From Spirosoma aerolatum (GTDB lineage Bacteria; Bacteroidota; Bacteroidia; Cytophagales; Spirosomataceae), in contig NZ_CP020104.1 of the NCBI RefSeq assembly GCF_002056795.1, positions 3,731,001-3,795,000 of the forward strand: DNA of 64,000 nucleotides, in the 5' to 3' direction. The position numbers were made by a program, and so were the translations under genes. Each line of letters begins with the position of its first letter. The stretch's first letter is position 1. Under the pieces are notes generated by a model. The model made no database searches. It saw nothing but the letters and a program-made list of their open reading frames with translations, and had not been told where the DNA came from. This document shows, one piece after another, positions 43,106 through 51,551 of this stretch.

Positions 43106-44422
43106 TTATTGGCCACTTCGAATTTGAAGGATCGTTTGGTTAATAAATACGTTCGAAAGGTTGTTCAAATACCGGTTCTGAGCGGTCAGTGCTTCGTTGA
43201 ACACGTTCAGATACTGGTCGTAGGCGAACAGGCCAGATCGGTATTTGATCAGGGCGATCTGTACATTCTGGGCGCTGAGCTCATAATTCTGCTGGTTCAG
43301 ATCCAGCGACCGAACCGCCTGATTGAAGGTATTGCGAATGTCTTCGTTATCCGTTTGTTGTTTAGTTCGCTCGTAATCAAGAGCCATTTCAGCGGCTTTG
43401 AGTTGCAGACGGGCGCGGGTGATGTTGCTGGTGCGTAACCCGCCCGAATAGATCGGCCAGTTGAACTGAAGTCCGGCAACACCAATTTCATACCACGGCT
43501 GGCTAAAGTTGAGGAAGTTGATTTCGTTTCGTTGCGCCTGTTCTGTGTACCGACCGTATGCCGAAAGGGTAGGCCATCGCTGGAGCTTCTCCCGATTTAG
43601 TTGTAGCCTCGATAACTCGACCCGCGCCTGTTGTAACGTTAGTTGGGGTCGCTCAATCAGCGAAAGCGCCGTTGCTGGAATCGGAATGCTGGCTGGTCGA
43701 CTGGCTAAATCTTCCGAAAGAACCAGGCTATCGGTAGGAGCCAGGCCGAGAATCAGTTTGAGCTGGTTTCGGTTGCGGACGTATGCCAGTTGATTCTGGT
43801 AGAGTACATCGGCCGTGGTGAGTTGTACTGACCGGATTCGGTTGTATTCCAGCGGTTCAATCAGGCCTTTGTCCAGCCGGTCGCGGGCAATCTGGGTGAG
43901 CGTGTCGGCTGCGGAGAGATTGCGCTGGGTCAGGCGGATGGCAGCCGCCGTGAGTAACGTAGCATGGTAAACGCGGGCCGTTTGGGTCGATACTTCGTCC
44001 TGTAGAACCAGATTCTGATTGTCGGTGATCCGCAGATTTTGTTCTGTAATACCCATATCGGCACGGGCGGGTCGGTTGACCACAGGAACGGTTACTTCGG
44101 CCCCTGCCGCGAGTACGTAGGGCAAGCCAAACTGTACACTACGGTATTCACCGGCAGGGCCACCCAGCAACACCAGTGGAATCAGTTGAACGGGCAACGA
44201 AAAATTGTAATCGAAATTGGTAAAAAAACGTGCCTGAGGAAGCAGTGCTGCCCGAGTGGCCGATTGTTGTTGACCCTGTACCAGTCGGTTTTGACGCGCA
44301 TTCAGCAGGTCGGGGTTATTCCGACGGGCCATAGCGAGCGCTTCCTGCACCGACGCAACTACCGTTTGTCCCAGACTGACGGTTGATTGGAGTAGTATAT
44401 AGATGAAAATGAGCCGTTTCAT
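43106..44422 (-). CDS. TolC-family outer membrane efflux protein
   Basis: A 438-residue protein with a signal peptide (MKRLIFIYILLQSTVSLGQ). Two OEP repeats: SVQEALAMARRNNPDLLNARQ at the start, and the matching helix around LSLIERPQLTLQQARVELSRL in the second half. Long helices end QNYELSAQNVQIALIKYRSG and FNEALTAQNRYLNNLSNVFI. It forms the outer channel of the tripartite pump and is the first gene of the six-gene minus-strand operon (TolC, HlyD, permease, ATPase, kinase, regulator). The substrate is not predictable. Confidence 0.93.
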   Translation of the reverse strand: MKRLIFIYILLQSTVSLGQTVVASVQEALAMARRNNPDLLNARQNRLVQGQQQSATRAALLPQARFFTNFDYNFSLPVQLIPLVLLGGPAGEYRSVQFGLPYVLAAGAEVTVPVVNRPARADMGITEQNLRITDNQNLVLQDEVSTQTARVYHATLLTAAAIRLTQRNLSAADTLTQIARDRLDKGLIEPLEYNRIRSVQLTTADVLYQNQLAYVRNRNQLKLILGLAPTDSLVLSEDLASRPASIPIPATALSLIERPQLTLQQARVELSRLQLNREKLQRWPTLSAYGRYTEQAQRNEINFLNFSQPWYEIGVAGLQFNWPIYSGGLRTSNITRARLQLKAAEMALDYERTKQQTDNEDIRNTFNQAVRSLDLNQQNYELSAQNVQIALIKYRSGLFAYDQYLNVFNEALTAQNRYLNNLSNVFINQTILQIRSGQ

Positions 44423-44581
44423 GGGCGTAGCGAATGAATGCTCAAAGGAAATGAGTTTTTCTGAGCTGAATCAATCTGTTTGAGCGAAACAGAAAAAATG
44501 ATAAACTAAGCGACTATTTTGATCTATGAATACTCGGGGTGATGAGCGATAAACGATCGATCTGGCCAAACTGGAGGCATG

Positions 44582-45745
44582 TTATCGAATATTGCCACCC
44601 GGATGAAGGCCGCTCGGAACACGGTCCGGAATAAATTGGTTGAAAGCCGGGTCGGTCAGTGCGTTTAGGAAGGCAATGAGTTGCTCCTGCTCTGCATCAC
44701 GCAGGGCGATTCGCTGAATTCTTGGGTCTATCTGTTGCACCGTTACATTCGGATTCTGAGAGATGGGCTCGCCAATATCGTCGTAAAATTTAAGCACCTG
44801 CTTCAGTGTTTTGAACGTCCCGTTATGCATATAGGGAGCCGTCATCCCAACGTTTCGTAACGAAGGCGTCCGAAAGGCATAGGTGCCTCCTGCACCAGCG
44901 TCGGTACCGGTGCGTTTTGGATTATCCGGCACCGATAAGACATGGAGTTTATAATCGGAAAACATCGGTCCTGCGTGGCAAATAGCGCAACCTTCATCCT
45001 TAAAGATAAACATCCCCTGTAGTTGCTGATCGTTTAAGGCCGTTTTCTCGCCTTTCAGATACCGATCATAGGGTGAATTCATGGCGACAAGGGTACGTTC
45101 AAACGTGGCAATCGCTTTACTTATGGTTGAGGCTGTGATCACCTGTCCATTACCAAAGGCTTTCTTGAACAGTTGTTGATATTCGGGTATTTTTGATAGC
45201 CGGGCAACCAGGCTATCGAGGGTGAGGGCTTCACTATACGCGTGGCCACGCATCTCCTCAAATGTTGACAAGGGGCCTATTGCCTGATTTTCGAGGCTTT
45301 GCGCTCGCGAGTCCCAGAACATGGGTGCCGTCAGAGGGTCATACTTTCCGTTACTATCCATGCCATTCAGGGCGACATTGAGTAGGGTCGGTGCATTACG
45401 CGTGCTAAAGGGTATATCGTTGGGCGACTGGAACTGCCTGTTTTGCCCGAGGCCAACCGCATTGGTGCCGAGCGAGAGGTCAAGGCCATCCGTATAGGCA
45501 TTGTTGGGATGATGGCAGGTCGCACAGGCAATATCTTTATTGCCCGACAGGATAGGGTCCCAGAACAGCGCCTGACCGAGTAAAGCCGTGTCGTTGGTTA
45601 TTGGATTGCTGACTGGTTCAGTGACAGTTGGGGTACTCAACAGCGGAGAAATTCTCGAAACTGTATCCTCTTTTGTACAAGCTTCGAGAACAACAGCGAC
45701 GAATAAAACGATCGTAAGAAGACTAATCAAATGATTGAGCTTCAT
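44582..45745 (-). CDS. Di-haem cytochrome c peroxidase (MauG family) lipoprotein
   Basis: A 387-residue exported protein whose signal ends in a lipobox (VVLEAC, Cys23). Two c-type haem motifs are present: CATCH (Cys74, Cys77, His78) and CAICH (Cys253, Cys256, His257). Around them are the family's blocks (ALFWDPILSGNKDIACATC, TRNAPTLLNVALN, MFWDSRAQSLENQAIGPL, AIATFERTL, FRTPSLRNVGMTAPYMHNG and a final AFLNALTD). Members reduce H2O2 or act on proteins as MauG does. A hairpin upstream (45791-45818) may regulate it. It is divergent from the PqqD-like gene. Confidence 0.94.
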   Translation of the reverse strand: MKLNHLISLLTIVLFVAVVLEACTKEDTVSRISPLLSTPTVTEPVSNPITNDTALLGQALFWDPILSGNKDIACATCHHPNNAYTDGLDLSLGTNAVGLGQNRQFQSPNDIPFSTRNAPTLLNVALNGMDSNGKYDPLTAPMFWDSRAQSLENQAIGPLSTFEEMRGHAYSEALTLDSLVARLSKIPEYQQLFKKAFGNGQVITASTISKAIATFERTLVAMNSPYDRYLKGEKTALNDQQLQGMFIFKDEGCAICHAGPMFSDYKLHVLSVPDNPKRTGTDAGAGGTYAFRTPSLRNVGMTAPYMHNGTFKTLKQVLKFYDDIGEPISQNPNVTVQQIDPRIQRIALRDAEQEQLIAFLNALTDPAFNQFIPDRVPSGLHPGGNIR

Positions 45746-45790
45746 AAGGTCAGATCAGGTATAAATAACCAGGTTTTGCTAGGGTACATC

Positions 45791-45818
45791 TGCGAGCTAA
45801 CTAATTGTTTAGCTCGCA
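45791..45818. promoter_or_regulatory. Inverted repeat upstream of the peroxidase gene
   Basis: TGCGAGCTAA (45791-45800) and TTAGCTCGCA (45809-45818) are perfect complements with an 8-nt loop, 46 nt upstream of the peroxidase start. Possible operator. Confidence 0.4.
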
Positions 45819-45888
45819 ACAAGGGTTATTTGAGTTGGAGCCTTACCAAGGCGAAATATACAAAACTTACACATTAACAGGGTATTAA

Positions 45889-46023
45889 ATGCGTTCACTT
45901 TCATCGTTTTTAGGCAAGGAGCCGTTGACTTGCCATTGTAAGGAGCCGCTCAGTCAGGTTCTTGGCCTGAATAGCGTTGTCCGTATAAATACGTTATTCT
46001 GTTCTGGAAAAGCGACGCGTTGA
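45889..46023 (+). CDS. Possible small ORF, 44 residues, upstream of the PqqD-like gene
   Basis: ATG 45889 to TGA 46021-46023 encodes MRSLSSFLGKEPLTCHCK and a tail ending LFCSGKATR. It has three cysteines and is basic. It is the only frame of its size ahead of the PqqD-like gene and on the same strand, so it is the nearest precursor-peptide candidate. It lacks a typical lasso leader and has no acidic residue at ring position. No ribosome-binding site is evident. It may be chance. Confidence 0.2.
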   Translation: MRSLSSFLGKEPLTCHCKEPLSQVLGLNSVVRINTLFCSGKATR

Positions 46024-46158
46024 AAGTTGCCTGAATGCGGAGTATATCTGGAAGTTGTGAGGCCAATTAATCGGAATAAAGCATCCTGAACAAGTGGTAA
46101 GTCCTCTGATCAGCGAATAACGAGTTGAGGTTTAGTTACTCGCTGACCGAAAGGTACA

Positions 46159-46190
46159 TTTTGGTAAATCCGGTTTTATAGCTAGTTTCG
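46159..46190 (+). promoter_or_regulatory. Candidate Bacteroidota promoter for the PqqD/HPr-kinase genes
   Basis: TTTTG (46159-46163) and TAGTTTCG (46183-46190) match the -33 TTTG and -7 TAnnTTTG elements, with one mismatch and the usual 19-nt spacing. It would start transcription about 35 nt before the ATG at 46231. Confidence 0.5.
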
Positions 46191-46230
46191 GGGCATTTGA
46201 CCAAAAACAATATAAACTGTAAGCCTCTGT

Positions 46231-46629
46231 ATGGTAGCCATTTTTGATAAATCTAATTTTGATTTTGAGGACTTCGACGAAGAGATTGTACTCATCCAGA
46301 TACAGAGTGGTATTTATTACACGCTGAAAGGGTCGGGTCCAGCAATTTTACGGTTGTTTCAGGAAGGCTACGCTACTGAAGATGTATCGGACTATCTGGC
46401 GAAAAGTGCTAATGGCGAATGGCTACGGGAGGTGGAGGTATATATTGAGCAACTTCTTACTGAAGGTATTCTTGTTCGTGCAGAGGGGCTTTCTTCCAGC
46501 CAACCTGATCTGACTTCGTTGAGTGTGCAGGAGAAACCAGTGCTCGAAAAGTTTGATGATGTCAGTGATTTGATTAAGCTCGACCCGATTCATGATGTTT
46601 CTGATTTAGGCTGGCCGCATAAGAAATAA
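46231..46629 (+). CDS. PqqD-like RRE protein with a leader-like C-terminal tail
   Basis: A 132-residue protein. Residues 12-85 form a PqqD/RRE winged helix (FDEEIVLIQIQSGIYYTLKG, ILRLFQEGYATEDVSDYLA, EVEVYIEQLLTEGILV), the domain that binds leader peptides in RiPP pathways. Residues 95-132 are an unusual tail, KPVLEKFDDVSDLIKLDPIH followed by DVSDLGWPHKK, which itself looks like an RRE-recognised leader ending in a conserved-looking block. No PQQ genes are present, so a PQQ role is unlikely. The stop abuts the start of the HPr-kinase-like gene with no spacing. It is the equivalent of the B1 protein of lasso-peptide clusters. Confidence 0.85.
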   Translation: MVAIFDKSNFDFEDFDEEIVLIQIQSGIYYTLKGSGPAILRLFQEGYATEDVSDYLAKSANGEWLREVEVYIEQLLTEGILVRAEGLSSSQPDLTSLSVQEKPVLEKFDDVSDLIKLDPIHDVSDLGWPHKK

Positions 46630-47580
46630 ATGACTGAGGGCTTCTGGCTGCTTCCCGAGCAGATTCAACTTGGTATACGTGCACCTCAATCGGTGTTACT
46701 GCGTTTGTCAACGGGGATCGTATTACAACGGAAAGCTTCTGTATGGGCTATCCGTACTGTTTGGATCGACTGGGTTGAGGACGATTACCTGAAATATCGG
46801 GCTGCTTACTGGCAGCCTCATTTTACGCGGGAGGAGGTTGTCTGGGCACAACACGGGGAGGATTGGTTGTTTTTGGGAGCCGGATTTTTCCTGTCCTATA
46901 CCCAGCGAACGGATTCGGCCCGGTTCTTTGCGCTTCCCGAATGGCTGGACGATGTATTCACATTCAGCTACCCATTTCTTAATCTGCTCGTTCAGATTCT
47001 GAATCGACAGGGATATACCCCGCTGCATGCTGCCGTTATTGGAGCCAACGATCGATTCGTACTCATTCCGGGCAAACAAAATACGGGTAAATCGACCACG
47101 GCTGCCTCCTGGGTAATACAGGGAGGGCAATTTGTGACGGATGATTTTTGTTTTCTTCAGGCTGATGAGCCAACGACTGTATATGGGTTTTATCCAACAT
47201 TTCGTATCCGTAAGGAAGGCCTCTCGTTGCTAAGCCCCTATCTCTCGGCCAACCAGTTTCAGCAAAAAGGGGATTCAAAATATTTTTTTAGCACATTGGT
47301 GCATTGCGCTGATCGGTTTGTTTCGCGGGCACCGATTAAAGCCATTTTTTGCCTGACACGTCAAGGCAGTACCTTGTCGCACACCCATGTGAGTCCAAAG
47401 GTTGGGTTTGCCTACCTGGCCTCGTCCTTAGCGTTTGCGGTACAGCACAGGGCTTCCAGCCAGTTATGTATACAGGCGATGCGAAAGATGGTTCGGGAGT
47501 TGCCAGTCATTCAGGTGAATCTGTCCCCGTATGTGACGGAAAACTACGCGTACCTCAATGAACTTATAGCGATGTACTGA
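46630..47580 (+). CDS. HPr-kinase-like P-loop protein (RiPP tailoring kinase type)
   Basis: A 316-residue protein with a divergent N-terminal part, then a kinase core: His133 in TPLHAAVIGAN, Walker A GKQNTGKST (148-156), the acidic pair in QFVTDDFCFL (Asp171, Asp172), and FYPTFRIRKEGL. This is the form found next to PqqD proteins in peptide-modification clusters, where related kinases phosphorylate a serine of the lasso precursor (PadeK, ThcoK, as I recall). It lacks the N-terminal domain of true HPr kinase, and no HPr gene is near. It starts immediately after the PqqD-like stop. The target is unknown. Confidence 0.85.
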   Translation: MTEGFWLLPEQIQLGIRAPQSVLLRLSTGIVLQRKASVWAIRTVWIDWVEDDYLKYRAAYWQPHFTREEVVWAQHGEDWLFLGAGFFLSYTQRTDSARFFALPEWLDDVFTFSYPFLNLLVQILNRQGYTPLHAAVIGANDRFVLIPGKQNTGKSTTAASWVIQGGQFVTDDFCFLQADEPTTVYGFYPTFRIRKEGLSLLSPYLSANQFQQKGDSKYFFSTLVHCADRFVSRAPIKAIFCLTRQGSTLSHTHVSPKVGFAYLASSLAFAVQHRASSQLCIQAMRKMVRELPVIQVNLSPYVTENYAYLNELIAMY

Positions 47581-47620
47581 TTCGCAGGTTGTCAATAAAG
47601 TCTTCTGACCGAAGCGTGTA

Positions 47621-48718
47621 TTAGGAGAGGTTGAGAATGTCGCGGATAAATCGGTTTGCTTTGCCAACGAACTCATTGGGTTGCGTTCGCCAAAGGGAGC
47701 GATAGTACCACCGAAAAATAGCGTACAAAACAGACATCGTCAGCGTTTGCTCGGTAGATAAGCCACGGGCATTGGTCAGAACACTCAACCGCCATTGGCT
47801 ATCACGAAACGATTTCGATTCAATCAGCCAACGATTGGTCAGCGATGTGGGTTGGCTTTGGTAAAAGTTAATCTCTTCCGAAGCGTTTAAGTCGCAGACC
47901 GTTGACAGAAACAAAAGCTGCTGTAGGGTAGCCTGATAAAGGCCGGTCTGCTGGGTTATCGACCGTAAATCGGCCACAGGAACCGGGTATTTTTGCGCCA
48001 GAAAGGCAAAGTCCACAATCCAGTGCCACTCATTGATAAACTGATAGTTAAGCATCAGAAAAAGAGTTAATTTCTGGGGGGATACTAGCCGAAGCAAGAG
48101 CCCTCTGAAGGTATGGATTTGGGCATCATTCAGAAAAATGTCATTAGTAAGGTGTTGGGGGTGATAAGGGGCCGGATAATAATGTAAGTCGATGTCTTTC
48201 AGGGTTTCATGCGTCAACGTACAGGCATGCATTTCTCCCCGGATATATGTATTGACGGATAGCCTGGGGTATTTGCGCGTGTAGCCCAGTTGTTGCAGCG
48301 CATCAAGAGCCGGTATAAAATCGCCGGGTGCGATCAGGATGTCGATATCATTCATCGGGCGAGAGCCAAGGTCCTGGTAAACATACGTATGTAAGGCAAT
48401 GCCTTTAGTAAATGCATACGTAAAGTGCCCCTGCTCAAGAACGTCTACAATTGGCCTTAGTTGCTGAAAGAGTCGGGAGTTATTGTAGAAGCTTTTTTTG
48501 TAAAGTCCCCCCAGCCGATCCTTTTGCGGATTCGTGATTAACTGGGCTTTGTACGTATGCCAGATCAGAGGCAACAGCCGAATCACCGATTTGGGTAACA
48601 CACCCTGAAAGTCGGTCGCAGCTTGCCAGGTCAGGAAGTCTTTATACCCGGATTCGGTATTGAGGCTGAGAATGGCCTTTACCAGCAGTTGCTCGGTTGG
48701 ATTGGGCAGACAATGCAT
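47621..48718 (-). CDS. Nucleotidyltransferase-family protein (PF14907-like)
   Basis: A 365-residue protein with a nucleotidyltransferase core. FTKGIALHTYVYQDLGSRP is followed by MNDIDILI, giving the G-S and D-x-D pattern of the catalytic metal site (Gly118, Ser119, Asp124, Asp126), and then LQQLGYTRKYP and KDIDLHYYPAPYHP. The helical remainder resembles the family common in RiPP and polysaccharide clusters, where HPr kinase and PqqD partners occur. In paeninodin-type lasso clusters such a protein accompanies the kinase. It lies 2 nt after the ABC exporter gene and is the last gene of a five-gene minus-strand unit, facing the kinase gene across 40 nt. Confidence 0.88.
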   Translation of the reverse strand: MHCLPNPTEQLLVKAILSLNTESGYKDFLTWQAATDFQGVLPKSVIRLLPLIWHTYKAQLITNPQKDRLGGLYKKSFYNNSRLFQQLRPIVDVLEQGHFTYAFTKGIALHTYVYQDLGSRPMNDIDILIAPGDFIPALDALQQLGYTRKYPRLSVNTYIRGEMHACTLTHETLKDIDLHYYPAPYHPQHLTNDIFLNDAQIHTFRGLLLRLVSPQKLTLFLMLNYQFINEWHWIVDFAFLAQKYPVPVADLRSITQQTGLYQATLQQLLFLSTVCDLNASEEINFYQSQPTSLTNRWLIESKSFRDSQWRLSVLTNARGLSTEQTLTMSVLYAIFRWYYRSLWRTQPNEFVGKANRFIRDILNLS

Positions 48719-48720
48719 CG

Positions 48721-50280
48721 TTATAGCTGGATCGTTTTCGTAAAAGCAATCGGTAGTTGATGGTGGCTGATCACAATCACTGTCGTGTTAGCGGATAAGT
48801 GACGAATCAACGAAAGCGTGGTTTGCTGACGGTCGGCATCCAGTGAAGAAAACGGTTCATCCAGAATTAATAGGTCAGGATTAAGAAAAAAAGCCTGAAC
48901 GATCAGGAGCCATTTTAATTGACCAGCCGATAAATTTCGCGTGACCGAATCATACTGCGTATCCAATTGGTGCGGATATGTATTGAAATGATCTAAAAGC
49001 TGACGATCGGAAAGCCAGCTAACAACCTCCTCCCGATTGGCAGAAAAGTTGCCGATGATTTCCCAGAGTGAGCCGCTATAACAACGGGGAGGTTCCGTAA
49101 CGGCTGCTACCTGACGCCAGAACGGTATGCGCCCATAGCTATGTCGGGGTGCCTTATCAAGCCATACCGTTGTCGTTGGGTTGGTGTACAAACCTGTCAG
49201 GACTTTCCAGAGCGTCGATTTTCCCCGGCCGTTATAGCCTTGTAGCCATACCTTGTCGCCTACGTCAATAGCAAGGTCGGGGTATCGAATGGCCTGGGCC
49301 TGTTCTTGGTAGGTAAATGTCAGATTTTCGATGCGAACGGGTTTAAATAGAATCGGTTGTGCGGTGGCGACTTCATCCGGTAGTGGCGCGTTCAGCCAGG
49401 TACTGATGCGTTCGACACCGTCGTTCGCTTTTTGATACGTGTAAAGTATGCTGAGGACTTCGGCGCTGATTCGCTTGATTTCCAGTAGTATCAGGGTAGC
49501 AATGGCCAGGTCGGAAGCCGACAGGTCGGCTTTGGTTTGGAGGAGCCAAAGCCCTCCCCAAATAGCTGCGAGCAGTACCGAAGCTACAGCCGTGGTATAC
49601 ATCTGGCGATACTGGCTCAATTGGGCCGTTAATCGACCGAACTGGGAGAGACTTGTTCGAAGACCATTCAGGTAGAAGGGTTCACTGTGGTAAAGGCGAA
49701 ACTGCAACACGTTGTCAACGTAATTTTGGAGACGGTCCAGTATGGTGAGATAAGCCTGGCTGTGTTGGCGCTGGTGGATTTTCACCCATCGGTTTACCAG
49801 ATAGGCGAAACCGAATAAAATCGTAGCAAAAGCCGTGATACCAATAAGCTCGGTGAATCGGCTTTTTGAGCATAAAGCCCAGAGAAGATAAAGTAAAATC
49901 GGCGCATTCAGGCCGACGTTAATAAAAAGTTCACGCCAGAACTGAAACAGATGATCCATATCACTGACCATGGCTTTGCTAAACGCGTTGGCATGCACCT
50001 GTTCCAGATCATTGGTCCGTGTACGGGAAAAGTTGTCCAGTAAAGCCAACTGCATTCTGTTAGTATTGTAGGAAGCCATTCGGCTGGCGAAATAAGCCGA
50101 TGCGAAAGGGAGTATGATTAATGAAATGCCTCTGAAAAAGATACCTTTATAGATACCATCACTATGGTTTATAAGGTGATAAAGAATGATCGCCTGCGTG
50201 ATACCCGTCGATAGTAACGCTGCTGAATTACCCGGTTGAAGGTGCGTATACTGTTTCCAGAAACGGAGATCAATGTTCAT
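48721..50280 (-). CDS. ABC exporter, fused transmembrane and ATPase domains
   Basis: A 519-residue half-transporter. Residues 20-300 hold about six membrane helices (STGITQAIILYHLINHS, LFINVGLNAPILLYLLWAL, AVASVLLAAIWGGLWLL). The ATPase has Walker A GYNGRGKST at 348-356, a modified signature LSAGQ, Walker B with LLILDEPFSSLD, and switch His in VIVISHH. There is no N-terminal C39 peptidase domain, so any leader must be cut elsewhere. The start overlaps the upstream glycosyltransferase gene by 4 nt. It probably exports the product of the local glycosyltransferase/peptide cassette. Confidence 0.92.
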   Translation of the reverse strand: MNIDLRFWKQYTHLQPGNSAALLSTGITQAIILYHLINHSDGIYKGIFFRGISLIILPFASAYFASRMASYNTNRMQLALLDNFSRTRTNDLEQVHANAFSKAMVSDMDHLFQFWRELFINVGLNAPILLYLLWALCSKSRFTELIGITAFATILFGFAYLVNRWVKIHQRQHSQAYLTILDRLQNYVDNVLQFRLYHSEPFYLNGLRTSLSQFGRLTAQLSQYRQMYTTAVASVLLAAIWGGLWLLQTKADLSASDLAIATLILLEIKRISAEVLSILYTYQKANDGVERISTWLNAPLPDEVATAQPILFKPVRIENLTFTYQEQAQAIRYPDLAIDVGDKVWLQGYNGRGKSTLWKVLTGLYTNPTTTVWLDKAPRHSYGRIPFWRQVAAVTEPPRCYSGSLWEIIGNFSANREEVVSWLSDRQLLDHFNTYPHQLDTQYDSVTRNLSAGQLKWLLIVQAFFLNPDLLILDEPFSSLDADRQQTTLSLIRHLSANTTVIVISHHQLPIAFTKTIQL

Positions 50281-51551
50281 GAAGTTAGGGAGTTTTCAAG
50301 CGCCAGCAACTGAGTAATGTGCATACGCAGTACCGAATCATCGGGATAATCTTTATAGTAATGAATCAGTCCTCCTTCACAGCGCAGGGCGTACTTGATC
50401 GCTTCCAGCGAGAGAGCCCTAGAGTCATTGGCTAATAGCTGTTTCCAGTGTCCCAGACCATCCAGCGCAGCGTCGGCCGGATGGCCTGGAATACTGGCAG
50501 CATCGGCAATTTTGAGGGGCTTTTGAATCATTCGCTGATAAAGCCCGGCAAGTGCTACTGCATAGTCTGTAAGCGTATAGTTGCTTCGTGTATACTCAAA
50601 CGTGCTGTCCGAAAGCTTTTTATACAAATCGGGTTTAGCTGATAGCATTTCAAGTATGGCTCGGTACTGGTATTCGTCGTCGGCAACCAGACCATTGATA
50701 CCCGAATGTATATGCTCGGCAATGTAGCTGTCTTTCAAAACAATCACGGGCTTGCCCACCCATTGGCTTTCGCACATAATTTTGTCGTATGAGCCGTAAG
50801 AAAGGGCGGTTTGCGGATTGCAAAGTACATGATAAGGTGCCATATCCGCGTATAGATTGGTCGAAAAACCCCGATATAGAGCGTGTTGGGCCACTGCCAG
50901 ATCGTTCTCAAAGAGCGTATCCAGTCCACTTCCCCAAATGTCGAAGCGATATGAATCGATTGCCAGGCCTTCGTGCAAAGCGATTAGCTGAGGATGAGTC
51001 TTAAAATAATTGAGCGTACCGGCATGAAACAGCCTGAAGGTGCTAAAATCGGGTACAGGTGGGGGAGCAGCCAGATCAGGAAGCCGGATCAGGCTGGGTA
51101 GGGTAAGTGTTTCCGTGTCTGGTCGAAGGCCATTCGTAGGCGTACATGAGTGAAGGCGAACCAATGCATCGGTATTGGAATAGACCCACTGGGGGACAAC
51201 CTGGGGTAAGGTGCACCCATTGACCCGTACACTCAGGCAGAGCCTGTGGGGAACCTGCATGTCGGCCAGGAGTCGAAAGAAGCGGAACAGGGAAGGGCAA
51301 TTCCAGTAATGAACAACTGTTACATCGGCCTGACTGATGAGTTTACCCGCCAGCGCCGACGATGGAGCCAGCAGCACTTTCACCCCATTGGATACGGCTT
51401 CGGTCATTAGCTGAGTGCTTACCCCTTTCTCCAGAACGATAATGGTGCCCGACACCTCAACCCCAAGCCGTCGCATTGTTTTTAGTTCGGTAAGAATGAC
51501 TGGCATGCCACCCCCGTATGTCATTCGGGGAATGACGTAAAGGATCTTCAT
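50277..51551 (-). CDS. Glycosyltransferase (GT4-like, GT-B fold)
   Basis: A 424-residue protein with the GT-B start MKILYVIPRMTYGGGMPVIL and the C-terminal nucleotide-sugar part around RGFSTNLYADMAPYHVLCNP, SYGSYDKIMCESQWVGKPVIV and EHIHSGINGLVADD, which contains the family's E-x7-E-like acidic region. It overlaps both neighbours by 4 nt (ATGA), so it is translationally coupled in the unit GT-A, GT2, GT-B, ABC, nucleotidyltransferase. The acceptor is unknown; it could be a glycan, lipid or peptide. Confidence 0.88.
   Translation of the reverse strand: MKILYVIPRMTYGGGMPVILTELKTMRRLGVEVSGTIIVLEKGVSTQLMTEAVSNGVKVLLAPSSALAGKLISQADVTVVHYWNCPSLFRFFRLLADMQVPHRLCLSVRVNGCTLPQVVPQWVYSNTDALVRLHSCTPTNGLRPDTETLTLPSLIRLPDLAAPPPVPDFSTFRLFHAGTLNYFKTHPQLIALHEGLAIDSYRFDIWGSGLDTLFENDLAVAQHALYRGFSTNLYADMAPYHVLCNPQTALSYGSYDKIMCESQWVGKPVIVLKDSYIAEHIHSGINGLVADDEYQYRAILEMLSAKPDLYKKLSDSTFEYTRSNYTLTDYAVALAGLYQRMIQKPLKIADAASIPGHPADAALDGLGHWKQLLANDSRALSLEAIKYALRCEGGLIHYYKDYPDDSVLRMHITQLLALENSLTS

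Larger units (their letters stand above)
45819..46230. other. Intergenic region between peroxidase and PqqD-like genes
   Basis: It contains a 44-codon ORF (45889-46023), an imperfect 12-bp inverted repeat (46110-46121 / 46135-46146, one mismatch) and a promoter match (46159-46190). AAGGAGCCG occurs twice, 27 nt apart (about 45917 and 45940). Confidence 0.5.

Noticed and set aside
46231..46629. PqqD-like gene as a PQQ biosynthesis gene supplying the two sugar dehydrogenases
   Set aside because: No pqqA, B, C or E is present, the neighbours are an HPr-like kinase and export genes, and the protein has a tail unlike PqqD.
46630..47580. HPr kinase/phosphatase of carbon catabolite control
   Set aside because: The N-terminal HPr-kinase domain and any ptsH-like gene are missing. 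The context fits peptide-modification kinases.
48721..50280. ABC exporter as a C39 peptidase-containing bacteriocin transporter
   Set aside because: The protein starts directly with the membrane domain; no Cys/His peptidase motif is present.
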